A DNA stretch of 64,000 nt from Collariella sp. IMI 366227 (GCA_027946355.1 JAPEUS010000020.1:248001-312000); one strand, 5' to 3'. Shown: positions 44,416 through 56,280, counted from the stretch's first letter. Notes: a model not told the origin generated them from the sequence alone. Made by a program: numbers and translations.

Positions 44416-47400
44416 TTAAGCTTCCCCACCACCTTGTTTCAAAACCGGCTGCCCCAGCTTAAACTTCCTCTTAATTGCCTTCCATATCTCGACAATCACC
44501 GTGTACACAACCACACACGCCGCAACGATGCCCCATTCCCACGTAATCGCCTCATGCTTGAACACAATCCTGTTCACCACAGGCAAGTACACCACCGGGA
44601 AGGCAATGATGAACCCAGCAGTCACCGCGCCAAACAAGAACCTGTTCTGCCACACCGTCTTAAACACCGAGAACGGACCCGTGTACCCTCTCCGGATGCA
44701 TATTAAACAGCGACCTGGTAAAATGCTTCGCCTCCCACGCCGTCACCAACAACAAAAACGTCAGCGTCGCAAAAGTCGTCGCCCTTGCCTTAAACGCAAC
44801 ACTGCACGCATCTGAAAACTCCTCGTTGCACCCAATTGCAAGACCATTCGGCCCGTTCTTCCCATAGGCCACGGAAATAAACGCAGCGAGACACAACCCG
44901 CCCATGGCGGTGCCGTAGACGAACTTGTCGACAATCAGCTCGCGGGTAAAGACGCCGACGGAGAGGTCGTGGGGAGGGCGCTGCATAATGTCGGGCTGGG
45001 CTTCTTCAATGCCGAGGCCGAGGGCCAGGAAGGAGGAGGTGACGAGGTTGGCCCAGAGGATTTCGAGGGGGGAGAGGGGGAAGACGGAGACGCCGTGGGG
45101 GTCTTTGAAGGCCAGGCCGATGAGGAGAAGGAAGACTTGGGCGATGTTGGAGACGAGGAGGTGGAGGAGGAACTAAGGTGTGGGGGTCAGCATGGGGGTT
45201 GCATTGAGGGGCGGATAGGAGTAAGGGGCTAAAGGGGGCACACCTTCTGGATATTGTCAAACAGCCTTCTCCCCTCCTCAATAGCCGTCACAATTGACGC
45301 GAAGTTGTCATCCGTCAAGACCATATCTGCCGCCTCCTTGGCGACGTCGCTTCCGTTCAAGCCCATAGCAATGCCCACATCCGACTTTTTCAGCGCAGGC
45401 GAGTCGTTCACGCCGTCTCCAGTCATGACACAAAACGCCTTCCTCCGGTGCATAGCTTCCACCATTCGAACCTTGGTTGTCGGACTGCAGCGGGCGAGCA
45501 CCAAGAGGGGAGGTGCTCCATCTGGTCGATTTGCGCGTCGCTGAGGGCGTCGAAGGCGCTGGCGACCATGATGTCGTTCGAGTTGCTGGCGGGGTTGGAG
45601 ACGCGGTTGAGGATGCCAATCTCGTAGGCGATGGCCGTGGCGGTCTTGACGTGATCGCCGGTGAGCATGTGGACGGTGATGCCGGCGTCCTGGCAACGCT
45701 TGACGGCGGCGGAAGATTCAAGGCGGGGAGGATCGTAGATGCCGGTGAGACCGAGAAAGACGAGATGGCTTTCGACGGTGGCGCGCTGGGGAGAGGTGTC
45801 ATCTGCGGCAGTAACCTTTTCAGAAGAGCTCTCAGCGGTAAAGTCCTTCGTGTCAACGGACCTGCTGGCTACACAGAGGACCCGAAGACCCTCGGCTGCC
45901 AACGACTCGGCCTTGGCTACAATGACCAGCTTTTGCTCGTCAGTAACATCCATCAGGGGAAGCAAGGCCTCGAGAGCGCCCTTAGTATACGCAGACGCGC
46001 CGCCATTCTCATCAGTGCAAACGACCGTCATGCGTTTGCAAGATGAGTCAAACGGAAACTCGGCCAGGAGCTGGTGGCTGCCGGAATGTAATAACTCGGG
46101 CTTGCCCATGCCAAAGCGCATGGCCAAGACCTGCAGGGCAATCTCAGTAGGCTCGCCGATGGCCGTGTAAGTGTCAGCATTCTTGGTAACGATCGAGTTG
46201 TTACACAGAGCAACCGTTTCGAAAAAGTCCCTCAGCCGAGCCACGCCCTTCTCAGCGGCCGGAGACTTGGGGGTGTACACCTCGTCGCCCACGCGAACGT
46301 TTCCGCTGGTGGGATCAAAGGGATGGGTTGTGTTCTGGATCGAGACCTCGGTACCGTCGAGCAGCCACACCCGCTTGGCAACCATCTTGCCTTGAGTTAG
46401 CGTGCCGGTCTTGTCGGAGCAGATGTTGGTGACACCACCAACGGCCTCTAGAGCGGCGAGCTTGCGAATGACGACATTGCCCTTGGCCATGGCACGCACA
46501 CCAAGTGCGGTGGCGATGGTGAGGACGGCAATGAGTGACTCAGGGATGACGGCAACGGCAACGCAGATGCCGTAGATTAGGACTTCGCTGGTAACTTTCC
46601 AGCGACTGACTGAGAACACGATGATGGCGAGGGTAATGGCCAGGGCAAACAGCAGCAGAGCGAACTTGCTCAGGGCAACCTGCATGGGGGTGCCGTCGAG
46701 GCCAAGCAGCACACGGACGGTGTTGCGGACCTTGAACCAGGCCTTGGACATGGGGCTGGCATCCTCGTCGGCGACGTTGCCTCTGCTTCTCCTCAGGAGC
46801 TCAGCAATCTTGCCAACTTCGGTGCCCATTCCGGTAGAGACAACGATGCCCGTAGCACGGCCGCGGGCAACTATGCTAGCTGAGTATACCATGTTGGTGC
46901 GGTCACCCAGGGGCATTTCGCGGTCCTTGAGAATAATCTCAGCATGTTTGCTGACGGGGAGTGACTCGCCAGTGAGCAGTGCTTCGTCAGTTGACAGGTT
47001 AATGCTGTGCACGAGCCGTAGATCGGCAGGGACAATGTCACCAACCCCGAGCTTGACCAGGTCACCAGGCACCAAGGACTCGGCCTTGATGGTGTCGGTG
47101 TGGCCAGCCCGGATAATCTTGCAGGTGGGTGCAGAGAGCGCGTACAGAGCCTGGATGGTCTGCTCGGCGCGGAAATCTTGGAGAAATCTGAGGGGAATAT
47201 GAGAATGAGATCCAAAAAAGGGGTAACTGGATGGCTTAGAGGCTCACCCGACCACAATGTTGAGCAAGATGACGGCGGCAATGACACCGCCTTCGATGTA
47301 GTCGTTGATGGCGAAGGAGAGCACCATCGTGAGGACGAGGACCTGGCACCGGGAATAAGCCACTGTTACACGACAGCGACAGATTGACAGGAGGGCTTAC

Positions 47401-47827
47401 AAGAGTGAGGCTGTTTGAAACCTGTCTCAAGAGAATTGTCCACACGGATAGCCCTTTAGCTCCCTCAACCGTGTTAGGGCCATAGTGCTGCAGGCGACGG
47501 GCAGCCTCGGAGTTGTTGATGCCATTTCTGGGGGGGATCAGCGAGGGTCAGTGGAACAAAGGAAACGAGGGCAACATACTCTCGATGCGTGTCGAGCAGG
47601 ACACAAACATCGGGCACGGAGAGAGTGTGAGCGGACTCGGGCGTGAAGGCACGGGCGGTGTCGGCGGTGCTGGTAATGGACCCTCGGCCTACGGTGGCAT
47701 CGGCATCGGCATCAGTGCCGACGGTCCCGGCGAGGGTAGGGGATGGGGTGCAAACTGCGGAACACTTGAGGCCACATATAGGAGGCTCCGTCTGCCCCTC
47801 GACGTCCAGGTCGTTCTCTGTCCCCAT
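44416..47827 (-). CDS. ENA1: P-type ATPase, type IID (ENA, Na+/K+ efflux)
   Basis: Five exons: 47827-47580, 47527-47401, 47342-47248, 47187-45244 and 45172-44416, with all intron phases consistent, about 1,057 residues. The N-terminus carries the cation-ATPase domain (LSVPDVCVLLDTHRENGINNSEAARRLQHYGPNTVEG). Then come TGESLPV, helix 4 with AVIPESLIAVLTI, the phosphorylation site NICSDKTGTLTQGKM, KGALEALLP, MLTGDHVKTA, TGDGVNDSPALKKSDVGIAM and the C-terminal helices (LLVSNIAQVFLLLIG, PLEILWANLVTS). The IPESL motif and overall pattern are those of fungal ENA pumps, which expel Na+ (or K+) at high salt or alkaline pH from the plasma membrane. Two breaks occur: a missing base in the G4 run at 45507-45510 and an extra base at 44686-44688. 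A small DNA transposon lies about 455 bases upstream of the start. Confidence 0.92.
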
Positions 47828-48281
47828 TCAATAAAATGCGTCGCCGATGACAGTCCAGCGATTTCACGCGATGAGAAAGAAAGAAAGAAGGGAAGGGGGA
47901 AAAAATGCAGAAGCCCGGATGACGAGCCAGGGGTTTAAGATCCCCTGGCATCTGCCGCGTCTCCCATCTGGGCGTGTTGGACTGTTGGACATGGCTTCCG
48001 ATGCCCGAAAACGCCGCCCGCCACACGCAAACCGCAACGACCCGGGTGACACACACGGCGCGGAGCTGGAAGCGTCGGCCAAGGGACGTCAAGGAACGAT
48101 GCCGGACCCCTTCTCTCCAATCACACCCCATCCATGGCCCCCGCCGAGCCAGCCAAGCTCGTCAACCCCAGCACAACAGGGAGATCTCAGTGGCTGTGTT
48201 CTTGCCTCTTCCCTTGCCGGTGCTCTTGGCGATGCTGCCATGCTGCCCCCCGACTGTGTTCCCCGACCGCCGGACGCATTC
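47828..48281. other. ENA promoter region
   Basis: Between the ENA start codon and the transposon. Overlapping short ORFs show no family resemblance. It is taken as upstream regulatory sequence. Confidence 0.4.
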
Positions 48282-48289
48282 CATCTGTG
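48282..48289 (+). repeat. 8-bp target-site duplication, left
   Basis: CATCTGTG, repeated exactly at 48751-48758. Confidence 0.75.
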
Positions 48290-48750
48290 CGAGTCCACTA
48301 GAGAGACGGTGCAGCTACTGGAAAACTGTTTACCCCCTTCACACCCCACTGATAGATGTCGGACTGCGAGCAACACTAACACGTGGATATACCAGAATTG
48401 TAAAACAGCCAAATCGTTGAAGCTATTCCCAGCCTTCCTGCCCACCGCCCCGCCAACCCTCACGATGGCCGCGAGCGTACCGCTACCGCCTCTTCCAAGC
48501 CGGAGACCCCGCCTGCGCTAGACAATGAAGTCCTCCATGAGGCGCTCGAAGACCCTCCCGTCGTAGCCGTGGGTAAGCTGGGGCCGTAGCGGGAGCAGGA
48601 CGGTGTGGGCTGGCAGTGAGTAGTCTTTTTGCAAGTAAATTTCATCGCGTTTTTTGGAGAGATGAAGCCGAATTCTAGAACTCCAGCAGATCAGCTCACG
48701 CGGGGGTGCACAGTCTCTCCAGTAGCTGCACCGTCTCTCTAGTGGGCTCG
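48290..48750. mobile_element. non-autonomous DNA transposon (MITE), hAT-like
   Basis: A 461-bp element with terminal inverted repeats. The left end begins CGAGTCCACTAGAGAGACGG and the right end, read from the other strand, begins CGAGCCCACTAGAGAGACGG. The match continues to ...GCAGCTACTGGA, 33 bases with one mismatch, then fades over about 15 more. It is flanked by an 8-bp direct repeat, CATCTGTG. An 8-bp duplication is typical of hAT transposases. There is no transposase ORF inside. The superfamily call rests only on duplication length; the CGAG terminus is not a classic hAT end. Confidence 0.75.
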
Positions 48751-48758
48751 CATCTGTG
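48751..48758 (+). repeat. 8-bp target-site duplication, right
   Basis: CATCTGTG, equal to 48282-48289. Confidence 0.75.
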
Positions 48759-50520
48759 CCATCCCAGCGTCCCAGATGTGGTTGTTGGTCACCTGCTCTC
48801 CGCCTTGCCTCATATTCCTCGTTATCTGGCCCCGGCAGGCATCCTGGTGCATAACGCTACGTTAGCCCTGCAGCAAGAGAGACGGCCGATCCGCATCATG
48901 GATCGTGTTTGTGGGGGCATCAGGTTATCAGGCTGGCGAGAGGCCACGTTAAACCGTCAGAGCCGCAGGTCTTTGGCTTTCTGTCTTCCGTTGTTTGATA
49001 TTCCATCAGTCTGCAAATCGCCTTTCCAGGTTGATTGCGTAATTGTCGACATCCGACTCAAATGTCTGAGGCATGCATCCCGAATTAACATACTTGATGC
49101 CTCTCAGAAACGCAGACGTCAACTGAGCACGACAACCGCCAAGTTGCCAGCCCCACATGCCAAAATGCATCAGAGTTCCAACCTCTCGGGATGATTCATG
49201 GGGCATCACTCAACTTAATCATGCTGGCTTCGCTTTTCTTCGGAACGAACAGAGGCCAAGGCAGTTGGAACGCTGCAGCTGGCTGATACAGGCAACCCGC
49301 TGCGCCGAGATGCTGCTGCCAACCTTGGCGATGATTTCGTCACATCACGAGAAAGGAAGCTCAATTCTCCAAGGATCTCAAAGTGGGACTTACTCACGAA
49401 TCAAGAATGAATCCCTTGGCAGCTCGGCGCCGAGACAACAACTTGAGCGCAAACAAGAGGAAGAGAGGGAAGCGGGTCAACCACAGAACTGAACACGACA
49501 TCATCGCGGTCAACTCATTGGATTGGCCGGAACTCAAGACAATCATTGTGACAAATAATGAGCTTCCAAAAGGCAAGTCGGATGCGGTTTCAAGCCTAGA
49601 GAACAGTCCAGATTAAGTAGGACTCCTAAATATTCCGAAGTTGTGCATAATCTATGGTTGAAACTTGAACCTCTCGGGAGTTTACACGTTGGTCAAGCTC
49701 CCGACCCTCTCGCACCCGTCTGGTGTGAGTGTTACAAGAACCGGCAGAGACTGGTGACACCAGAAAGCAAACACACGAAACATCAAAGTTTGAAATTCCC
49801 AAGACTCTGGCAAGTTGTCTCGCTTCCAGGTCAAGGGTTCGCTGTTCGAGTTCTGAATCACTTGCTGTTCCTTGAGTGAAACAACTTCAGCCCTCTCTCT
49901 ATTTACTCATCTTCAGCTGATGAGCATATCCATGATTTGCTCTTACTCAAACTTCAATTTTCTTTTCCCCAGCTATTCCAAATCTAAACTCCGAAGAAGG
50001 GTTACATCGGCCGGAAATGGGAGGGGTGCATTGTTCCACTGTGACCAAAGCAGCTTTCAGAATCCAGAATTGAGCCTCACCATCCACCCCAAACACCACC
50101 TCCCAAATCCTCAACCTGCAGAACCACTGATAGCCTGGAACTGGATGATGGATTCAGCACTGCCTCAATGCCAAGTGCGGGGTCATGAAGCTGCTGCATC
50201 CATCTTCCGACCACGTCGACTTCCAATTGTTTGGCGATGTGCGAGGTCTGCTCCAGCTGTGGGAATTTGATATTCCCGAGAGTCCACGGCCCGTTTCCAA
50301 CCTCTATCTAGGAGAGCTTCCTGTAGCAGGAATTCAATTTTCTCAGCAAAAGCTTTCCCAAATAGTGGTGCAACGCTTACTTTGACCCTGTTTGTTTTGT
50401 TCTTGACATGCTCACCTGATACCGGGTCTGACCTCCAACACCCGAGTTGATTCAGGGCCCAACAACAGCGCGACGCGTTTCCTATCCCTCCCACACTTGA
50501 ACCGATTTTAACCCCCCAAA
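48759..50520. other. no recognised gene
   Basis: ORFs of about 80-165 codons overlap on both strands without family signal. Slightly T-rich around 49920-49980. Confidence 0.35.
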
Positions 50521-51759
50521 TGACCGCCATGGTCCGACTCGAAAGCCTCGATGCCATCCTGTCCCGGCTTCCCGACATCGCTCTTCCCGAGTCTAACTTT
50601 ATCCATTCTTCCTTTTTTCCGCCGCCCAGACGGCACCGACACTGGCTGCAAGCTTCCGAGTTCACAAGAGATGCTGGCGGCAAGCGGAGTATAGCCTGGG
50701 GACAAGGGTGTTTGGCGCTTCCCAGAGCAGAACTTGTTGGTTAAGTTTGGCCATCGTTCAAGGCTCCGCTTGGAAGAAGCCTTGACTCTGCGTATCATCA
50801 ACCAGCTCCCAACCAACTCAACCCACACCTTTGAGCTTTTTGGTTGGAAATCGACCAAAGACCCGGGCCGCGAGTCGAATTTCATCTACATAAGCTTGCT
50901 CCCTGGTCTGACCCTCGAAGCCGCATGGGAGACCCTGGATTATGAGGATAAGACTTCTAAGTAGTAGGCATGTTGCATTGTTGAAAAATGCGGTGTTGAG
51001 TTAACGTTGGCTCGTCGCGTCGGAAGCTGGTCACTCGCTTATCATGCACGTTATCGGGCATTGTGGACTGAAACAGGCAGGTTGGTACCCTGATTATTGG
51101 GAACACTGCAAAACCATGATTGTAGAACGTTACGATGACGAGTGGAAGGAGCAAGGATGGGTCGACATTGCGTTTCAGCCATCGGAGCGCGACGTCGAGG
51201 ACTATGAGGCGTTACGATGCCCGTGAGAAATTTTACATGGGGGCATGATGGGCTGCGTGCGTGGGGTCTCTCTTTCTTCGAAAGCTTAGACCTGCAATGG
51301 AGAGATTATCCATGTTGTTGGAAACCCCTTGAACGGATTCTTCCACGAGTTCAAGCAGCCTATGATCCCCTTAGATCAAAGTTGCTGAGCAGAGTCGCCT
51401 TCCTTGGATACAACCTGAAGCCTCCTCATGACGACTACATTCTCTCCACCCCGAACTCTGCTGAAATTGCTCTCAAAGCGGCGGCTCTTCAAGTCCCACG
51501 CCCCTCCTCCCAGCGGGGTGACTCCAGGGTTCCCGTCGATGGCGTAAGTGCACCTCGCTGCTTGAACAAGACTCAGTGGTGTTCCATGCTCACATACTTC
51601 CAGGTCGTCAACAAACAGTGCCAGGAGTGGACCATGGATTACCTGCAGTGCCTGGTCAGCCACGGCTACCTCGACAGCAGCGTCATGAAACTGGCCCAGG
51701 AGCAACGCGACCTTCCCACTCATGGAGTCATGCTTCGCAAGTCTGGATCCTCTTCCTAA
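50521..51759 (+). CDS. possible multi-exon hypothetical gene
   Basis: Four adjoining open segments on the plus strand look protein-like but need introns or frame repairs. They are 50521 (MTAMVRLESLDAILSRLPDIALPESN), about 50740-50964 (EEALTLRIINQLPTNSTHTFELFGWKS), 51071-51226 (AGWYPDYWEHCKTMIVERYDDEW) and 51217-51759 (MPVRNFTWGHDGLRAWGLSFF, then YLQCLVSHGYLDSSVMKLAQEQRDLP). A possible intron runs from a GTAGTA donor near 50961 to a GAAACAG acceptor at about 51076. No domain was recognised. It may be a lineage-specific gene or a decaying one. Confidence 0.3.
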
Positions 51760-52249
51760 TTGTGAGTTGGTCATTTGGAGCCGAGGGAAACATGGAATAC
51801 AAGTTGGATACCCTCTTGTTGGATGGATGCTAGAGCAGGCAGGGCCTGGGCTTTTTGGAACTCTGCAGTTAACTAACGCTAGTTAACATCTAACATAGTT
51901 AGTTATTACATTAATTTCCTTTTCTTCCCCATTTTCTTTCCCTTTTTTTTTTTGTTTTCCTCTTTATTTTTCTCTTTGATCTATCTCTTTCTCACTGCTT
52001 TTTATTTCTGTCGTCTTCGAAATCTACCTATATTTCAGTTACTACTACTGGAGCTCTTTAACAACTGGGTTTTCGTTTGCTTTCCCTTAGCTGGAGGGAA
52101 TATGATATACCTAACTTCCCCAGCCCTCATTTTTCAAACCTTTGATCTCCTAGCGTTTTTAATCTTTTATAGAGTCGTAGAAGTTGGTAACTTTCGGTTT
52201 GTCTGCCGTCGACTTTATTAAAATTCCTACCTAGGCAGTCATAACTGTT
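51760..52249. other. T-rich low-complexity region
   Basis: Contains long T and C/T tracts between about 51900 and 52020 and short GTTAGTTA-like repeats near 51870-51910. No gene is seen. Confidence 0.5.
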
Positions 52250-52598
52250 AAACTAGAAGGCGTACGATAGCGCCGTCATGCTGTGTCTCCTCTGGTAATC
52301 CAAGCCCGCACCGGCATGGCCCACCAGGTATGCGATGTTGGCGGAGTGGCTGACGCGCGCGGCGTTCATGAGCGCCGTGTCGCCGTGTCGCCGTGTCGGG
52401 CCCCGGCGTCAATACCTGCGCGCCGAATTGGGAGAGGAGTTGGAGGACGCTGAGGTTGTCTCGCTTGGACGCAGCAAAACGAAGTGGGGTGTAGCCTAGG
52501 TTGTTAGTCCAGCGAATGTCAGTCCCAGACCATAATAGCAATTCTACGGTGGCTGGGCACAGGGAATGGACATGAGTTCTCAAGAGGTATAATAACAA
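52250..52598 (-). pseudogene. ankyrin-repeat gene remnant
   Basis: The minus-strand reading has two ankyrin-like units: VELLLWSGTDIRWTNNLGYTPLRFAAS then LSVLQLLSQFGAQV, and, in a shifted frame, TALMNAARVSHSANIAYLVGHAGAGLDYQRRHSMTAL. The shift lies in a short tandem of CGCCGTGT units near 52371-52400. There is no start, signal or remaining repeat array. It lies directly next to the tRNA-Ile gene, so it is probably the stump of a larger NACHT- or HET-type or ankyrin gene; that last point is inference. Confidence 0.55.
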
Positions 52599-52611
52599 CC
52601 CAAACTAACAA

Positions 52612-52709
52612 GCCCGATTAGCTCAGCTGGTTAGAGCGTCGTACTAATATAATACAACGTATTATCTTGAGTCATGCGAAGGTCAACAGTTCAATCCTGT
52701 TATTGGGCA
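52612..52709 (+). tRNA. tRNA-Ile(AAT) with 24-nt intron
   Basis: The acceptor stem GCCCGAT pairs with ATTGGGC (one G:T). The D-arm is GCTC...GAGC, the anticodon stem TCGTA with TGCGA, the loop CTAATA|A with anticodon AAT at 52646-52648, and the T-arm AACAG-TTCAATC-CTGTT. The intron is 52650-52673, in the standard position after nucleotide 37. The discriminator is A. A T-rich stop signal follows the gene. Confidence 0.92.
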
Positions 52710-53132
52710 TTTAACTTTTGCTGGATGCCAGGACCCATCTTTGGATTAGGGGCATCCCTTTTTAGACTTGGAGAACCCCTATCTTGATTGAACCCTGTTG
52801 TTGCCTCTGCTATCAAGAACCAGGCGCCCCAATCCCTTTTCTTCTCTTTTCTCTCTTCTCTTCGGTAGTTTTTGCTCATTTGATCCTCGAACACTCTCCT
52901 TGCTAAATGGGTTCTCTCACTTCGCCCAGAGACTCTGCCCGAAATCTTTCCGGACATGACTCGGACTGGGTGGACCTCCTCCTCCCTCCCCGGGCCGAGA
53001 CTCTCAACCTCTCTTTCTCTGTCTCGGGACAGCAACCCACTCCCTGCCGCAATTTTTTACCAACAAACGATCTTCCACCTCTGATATCCACTATTCTCGC
53101 CCTCAAAGCTCCAACACCTCAGCTAGGTCATC

Positions 53133-53220
53133 GCCCGGCTAGCTCAATCGGTAGAGCGTGAGACTCTTAAGGAGTTCCTCCGTCATCTCAAGGTTGTGGG
53201 TTCGACCCCCACGTCGGGCT
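53133..53220 (+). tRNA. tRNA-Lys(CTT) with 15-nt intron
   Basis: The acceptor stem GCCCGGC pairs with GTCGGGC. The D-arm is GCTC...GAGC, the anticodon stem TGAGA with TCTCA, anticodon CTT at 53166-53168, and the T-arm GTGGG-TTCGACC-CCCAC. The intron is 53170-53184. TTTCTTTTTT downstream can end pol III transcription. Its spliced anticodon arm is the match for the copia primer-binding site at 6385-6397. Confidence 0.94.
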
Positions 53221-53692
53221 CAATTCCCGTCTAACGACTTTCTTTTTTGTCTTTTTCGTTTTCTCCGTCTCCTGAAAGGGGTCGTGTTATTTTTTTTTAC
53301 CTTTCTGGGCTGTGTTGAAAATTCAGGGGTGTGTTTGACGTCTTTTTGGGTGAGAGAAAGGCCCTTCTAAAGATCTACAACCCAAGGGTCACTGCTTTCC
53401 AAGAGCGTTGAGGCATTCAGAGGCTTGATGTCAGTCACCGTCACGTTGCTCGCATGCTGCGTCAAACCAATCTGGGTTTGTCGACATGGCGCAACAAGAG
53501 GCCCAAGACAATTAATTGTAACAACAGACCAAGTTGACATCCCAAAAGGGATTTTTGCTCTTTAAGGGTTGTTACCCATACACCCGGTACGTGGCTGATA
53601 TCTGTTTTATTCGTCGTCCGAAGCTGTGCCTGGGGCGTGCTTCCACTGCTACTGCTCTCCATCAGGCTCTATTTCAAACCCTTCAATATTAA

Positions 53693-53777
53693 GGGCGTGT
53701 GGCTCAGTTGGTAGAGCGTTCGCTTAGCATACTTCAGTGTATGCGAAAGGTCCTGGGTTCGATTCCCAGCTCGTCCA
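53693..53777 (+). tRNA. tRNA-Ala(AGC) with 12-nt intron
   Basis: GGGCGTG pairs with CTCGTCC, including the G3:T70 pair that marks tRNA-Ala. The D-arm is GCTC...GAGC, the anticodon stem TTCGC with GCGAA, anticodon AGC at 53726-53728, and the T-arm CTGGG-TTCGATT-CCCAG. The intron is 53730-53741. The discriminator is A. Confidence 0.94.
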
Positions 53778-56280
53778 TTGCACCTCGTCACATTAGACAG
53801 CGCGATCTTTTTCGTGGGGAAGAAGTGGAAACTTTTGGTCAGGGGCAGGGGGCGACGTCAAACCCTCCTCAACCCTGACAGCTCTCCTCTCGACACTCTA
53901 AGAATGAGGCATGGCAATTTAACTCTAAGGGACAAGGGCAATAAATGGGCTAGAAACGATTGTTTTTCTTTTACGTGTTTTTACTCTTAGTGTTGGTGGC
54001 ACTCGATTTGAACTTTGTGTTTGGAATTCCTAGCCCGTTAGGAACTTAAAGTTGATAGAAAAGGGGTTAGTTAGTTAATAAAGAGAAAGGAAATGGGAAA
54101 ATGTATCTTACAGACAGCCTGTAAAACTACGAATGTAGAGAACCCAACACTTCTCCTCGCTCAGCCTAGATTTTTTAACTATCTCCCATGTCTGCTTAAG
54201 TGTCTTTTAGAACTTGAATGCGTTTGGGCGACATCCATCAGACTAGAAGGGGAAGATGTGCCAATCAGTCACACAAGAAGGCTTGCAAGTTCAATGTCTC
54301 GCAGGGCCGGTGGGTGGGTTCAGTTCCCAAGGGCGACTTCTAACCACTCGAGGTTTTGAACGACTGAACGCCACTCACTATGGTGGCTATTAGAGACGAT
54401 TTAAAAAATATTAAGTTAGACGTGAAAAGAGAGGAGTCCTTTATCCTGCCCCAAGACTCGGATGGCACCCATCAGAGACGGCAAAGGCGAAGAATAAAAT
54501 ATTGACACTCAACAGCCAACATGATGACGCGGTACGTGTAGAAAATTGGGTGTAAGGGGGGTGTGTGCTTTCAGGCGCCCTGAATCGTTGACCTGCTGGG
54601 AACGTGAGCTGCCCACAGCAGTAACCATTCGTTTCTATCACTTGGGGGCGAGGAGGCGCGAAACCGCGGCAGGCTGCAAGAACCTCGCCAGGCAGAGTCT
54701 CATAGACATAAACAGGAGCATGGCCTCCGTATGAGCCAGCCTAACAACTCAGCCGTGGGCTGACCACCCCGCGTCGCAAGGTTTCCTCTAAGATCGGGTC
54801 GAGATCGGGTTGAGATCGGGCCGGGGATTCGGGTGCCTGGATTGCATCACACCATTCACATGCCCAGAGACGCGGCACCAAACACATGCCGTGCAGTGCT
54901 GTTTGGATCCGCGTTGGGTGACATCGAGGCGGCTTCAATGGCGCCAGGACGGAGCACCTCGGCTGAAAAGTCAAGCGCCCAGGTCAGCGTTCGATGCTCG
55001 GGCATTGAGATGCGAGAAATGTTGGGAATCAGGGCGTTGAGGTCGTCCGAGACACGATTAAGTCGGGTTGTCCATCTTCCCAACGGCGAGCAACGGGCGT
55101 AGATGAGGAGGCACGCGAGAGGTCGATGGTCGCAAATTGTTGAACGAATGCCGGAGGAGGGTACCGTCTGTCAGATGGTGGCGTGTCTTGCCTATGGTCG
55201 GAAGTCCGGCAGCGAGCCGCCCACGTCAAGCTGAGAGGGATGACGCGGGATGGTCGAACTTCGATGTCAGATGAGGGAGGGAAGAGAAGATGGCTGATCT
55301 GGCCACCAGCATCCAAAGAAAGATGGAGCGAGCTCGGCAACCATCGCCGGCTCGAACCCGAGTTCGCAGCTTGCTGGGGACTGGACCGAGGTTGGCCCCT
55401 GTCGCGCCCAGTCTTTGGTGACGCAGTGTCGTGTGCTGTTGGGAACGCAACCGCAGGTGCAGGCAAGGGGATGCAGGGCTGGTCCGGCAGCGGACCGCGA
55501 GCGGGAGTCGAGGATAAACCCCTGCGCACTCCAAACAATTCCACAAATCCCACAAATCCCACATGGCGAGCAACGACCGAAGGAAACGCACAGTTGGGGA
55601 TTCTGGAAAACCCCAGATAAGCCGCACGAACTTAGATAACCTTATGTGTAAAGATCGAACAGGGGAGGCGGAGGGTGAAGCTGATGATGTCGGCATGTTT
55701 ATTTGTTGCTGCTGCTGCTGCTCCACAAGACCACAATGGGCCGAGAGCTGCTGGACATGACGCGCACCTTCGACAATGTTGACAGCGCGGAAAGAAACGG
55801 GTTGAACCTCGGTGGAGCACGGCTTGAAATGGGAGGAAGGCGGCAGGGTGGGATGGCGCTGGGCCATCGCGTGGTTTTGCCCTGAGTCGACTCCGCGCTT
55901 CGGGCCAAGAGCCCCCAGGCCAAGAAACAGGTGCGTGTCCTGATTGGCGCGCGGCGAGCCTTGGCGCGTGGAGGCTTACCATGTGCAGCAAATTCGGAGC
56001 TTGTGAAAACCCCCCAGCACCTCGTCCACCATCCCGGTTTCCCTTTTTGACTCCAGCATCCCGCCCGACCTCGACGCCAATTCTCCTCCCTCGACCTGTC
56101 CTGCCCACCAGCTCTCGTCGCCGCCCACTCCCCAAACCATTGCGCCCTCGATCTTCTGCTAGGACAGCCATCGTCGCGAGGAGAATCTGAAATCTCAGCA
56201 TCAACTCGACCTCTTCCGAACATCCGGCCCAACTCCCCTTCGCAATCCCCCTTTCGACCCAAACACATCCGACCCCAACA
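53778..56280. other. region without recognised genes; KGD4 promoter at the right end
   Basis: ORFs on both strands from 54.8 to 56.2 kb overlap each other and are Pro/Arg/Ser-rich, as expected of GC-rich non-coding DNA. A GATCGGGTNGA-like triple repeat lies near 54790-54825 and a (GCT)n microsatellite at 55707-55722. The final 200 bases are C/T-rich and lead to the KGD4 start. Confidence 0.4.
55707..55722. repeat. GCT trinucleotide microsatellite
   Basis: Five tandem TGC/GCT units with no convincing coding frame around them. Confidence 0.8.

Noticed and set aside
52907..53161. 84-codon plus-strand ORF running into tRNA-Lys
   Set aside because: Its stop lies inside the tRNA gene; protein coding over a tRNA is unlikely.
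55029..55867. Long minus-strand ORFs before KGD4
   Set aside because: Pro/Ser/Arg-rich reading frames overlapping each other, typical of GC-rich non-coding DNA.
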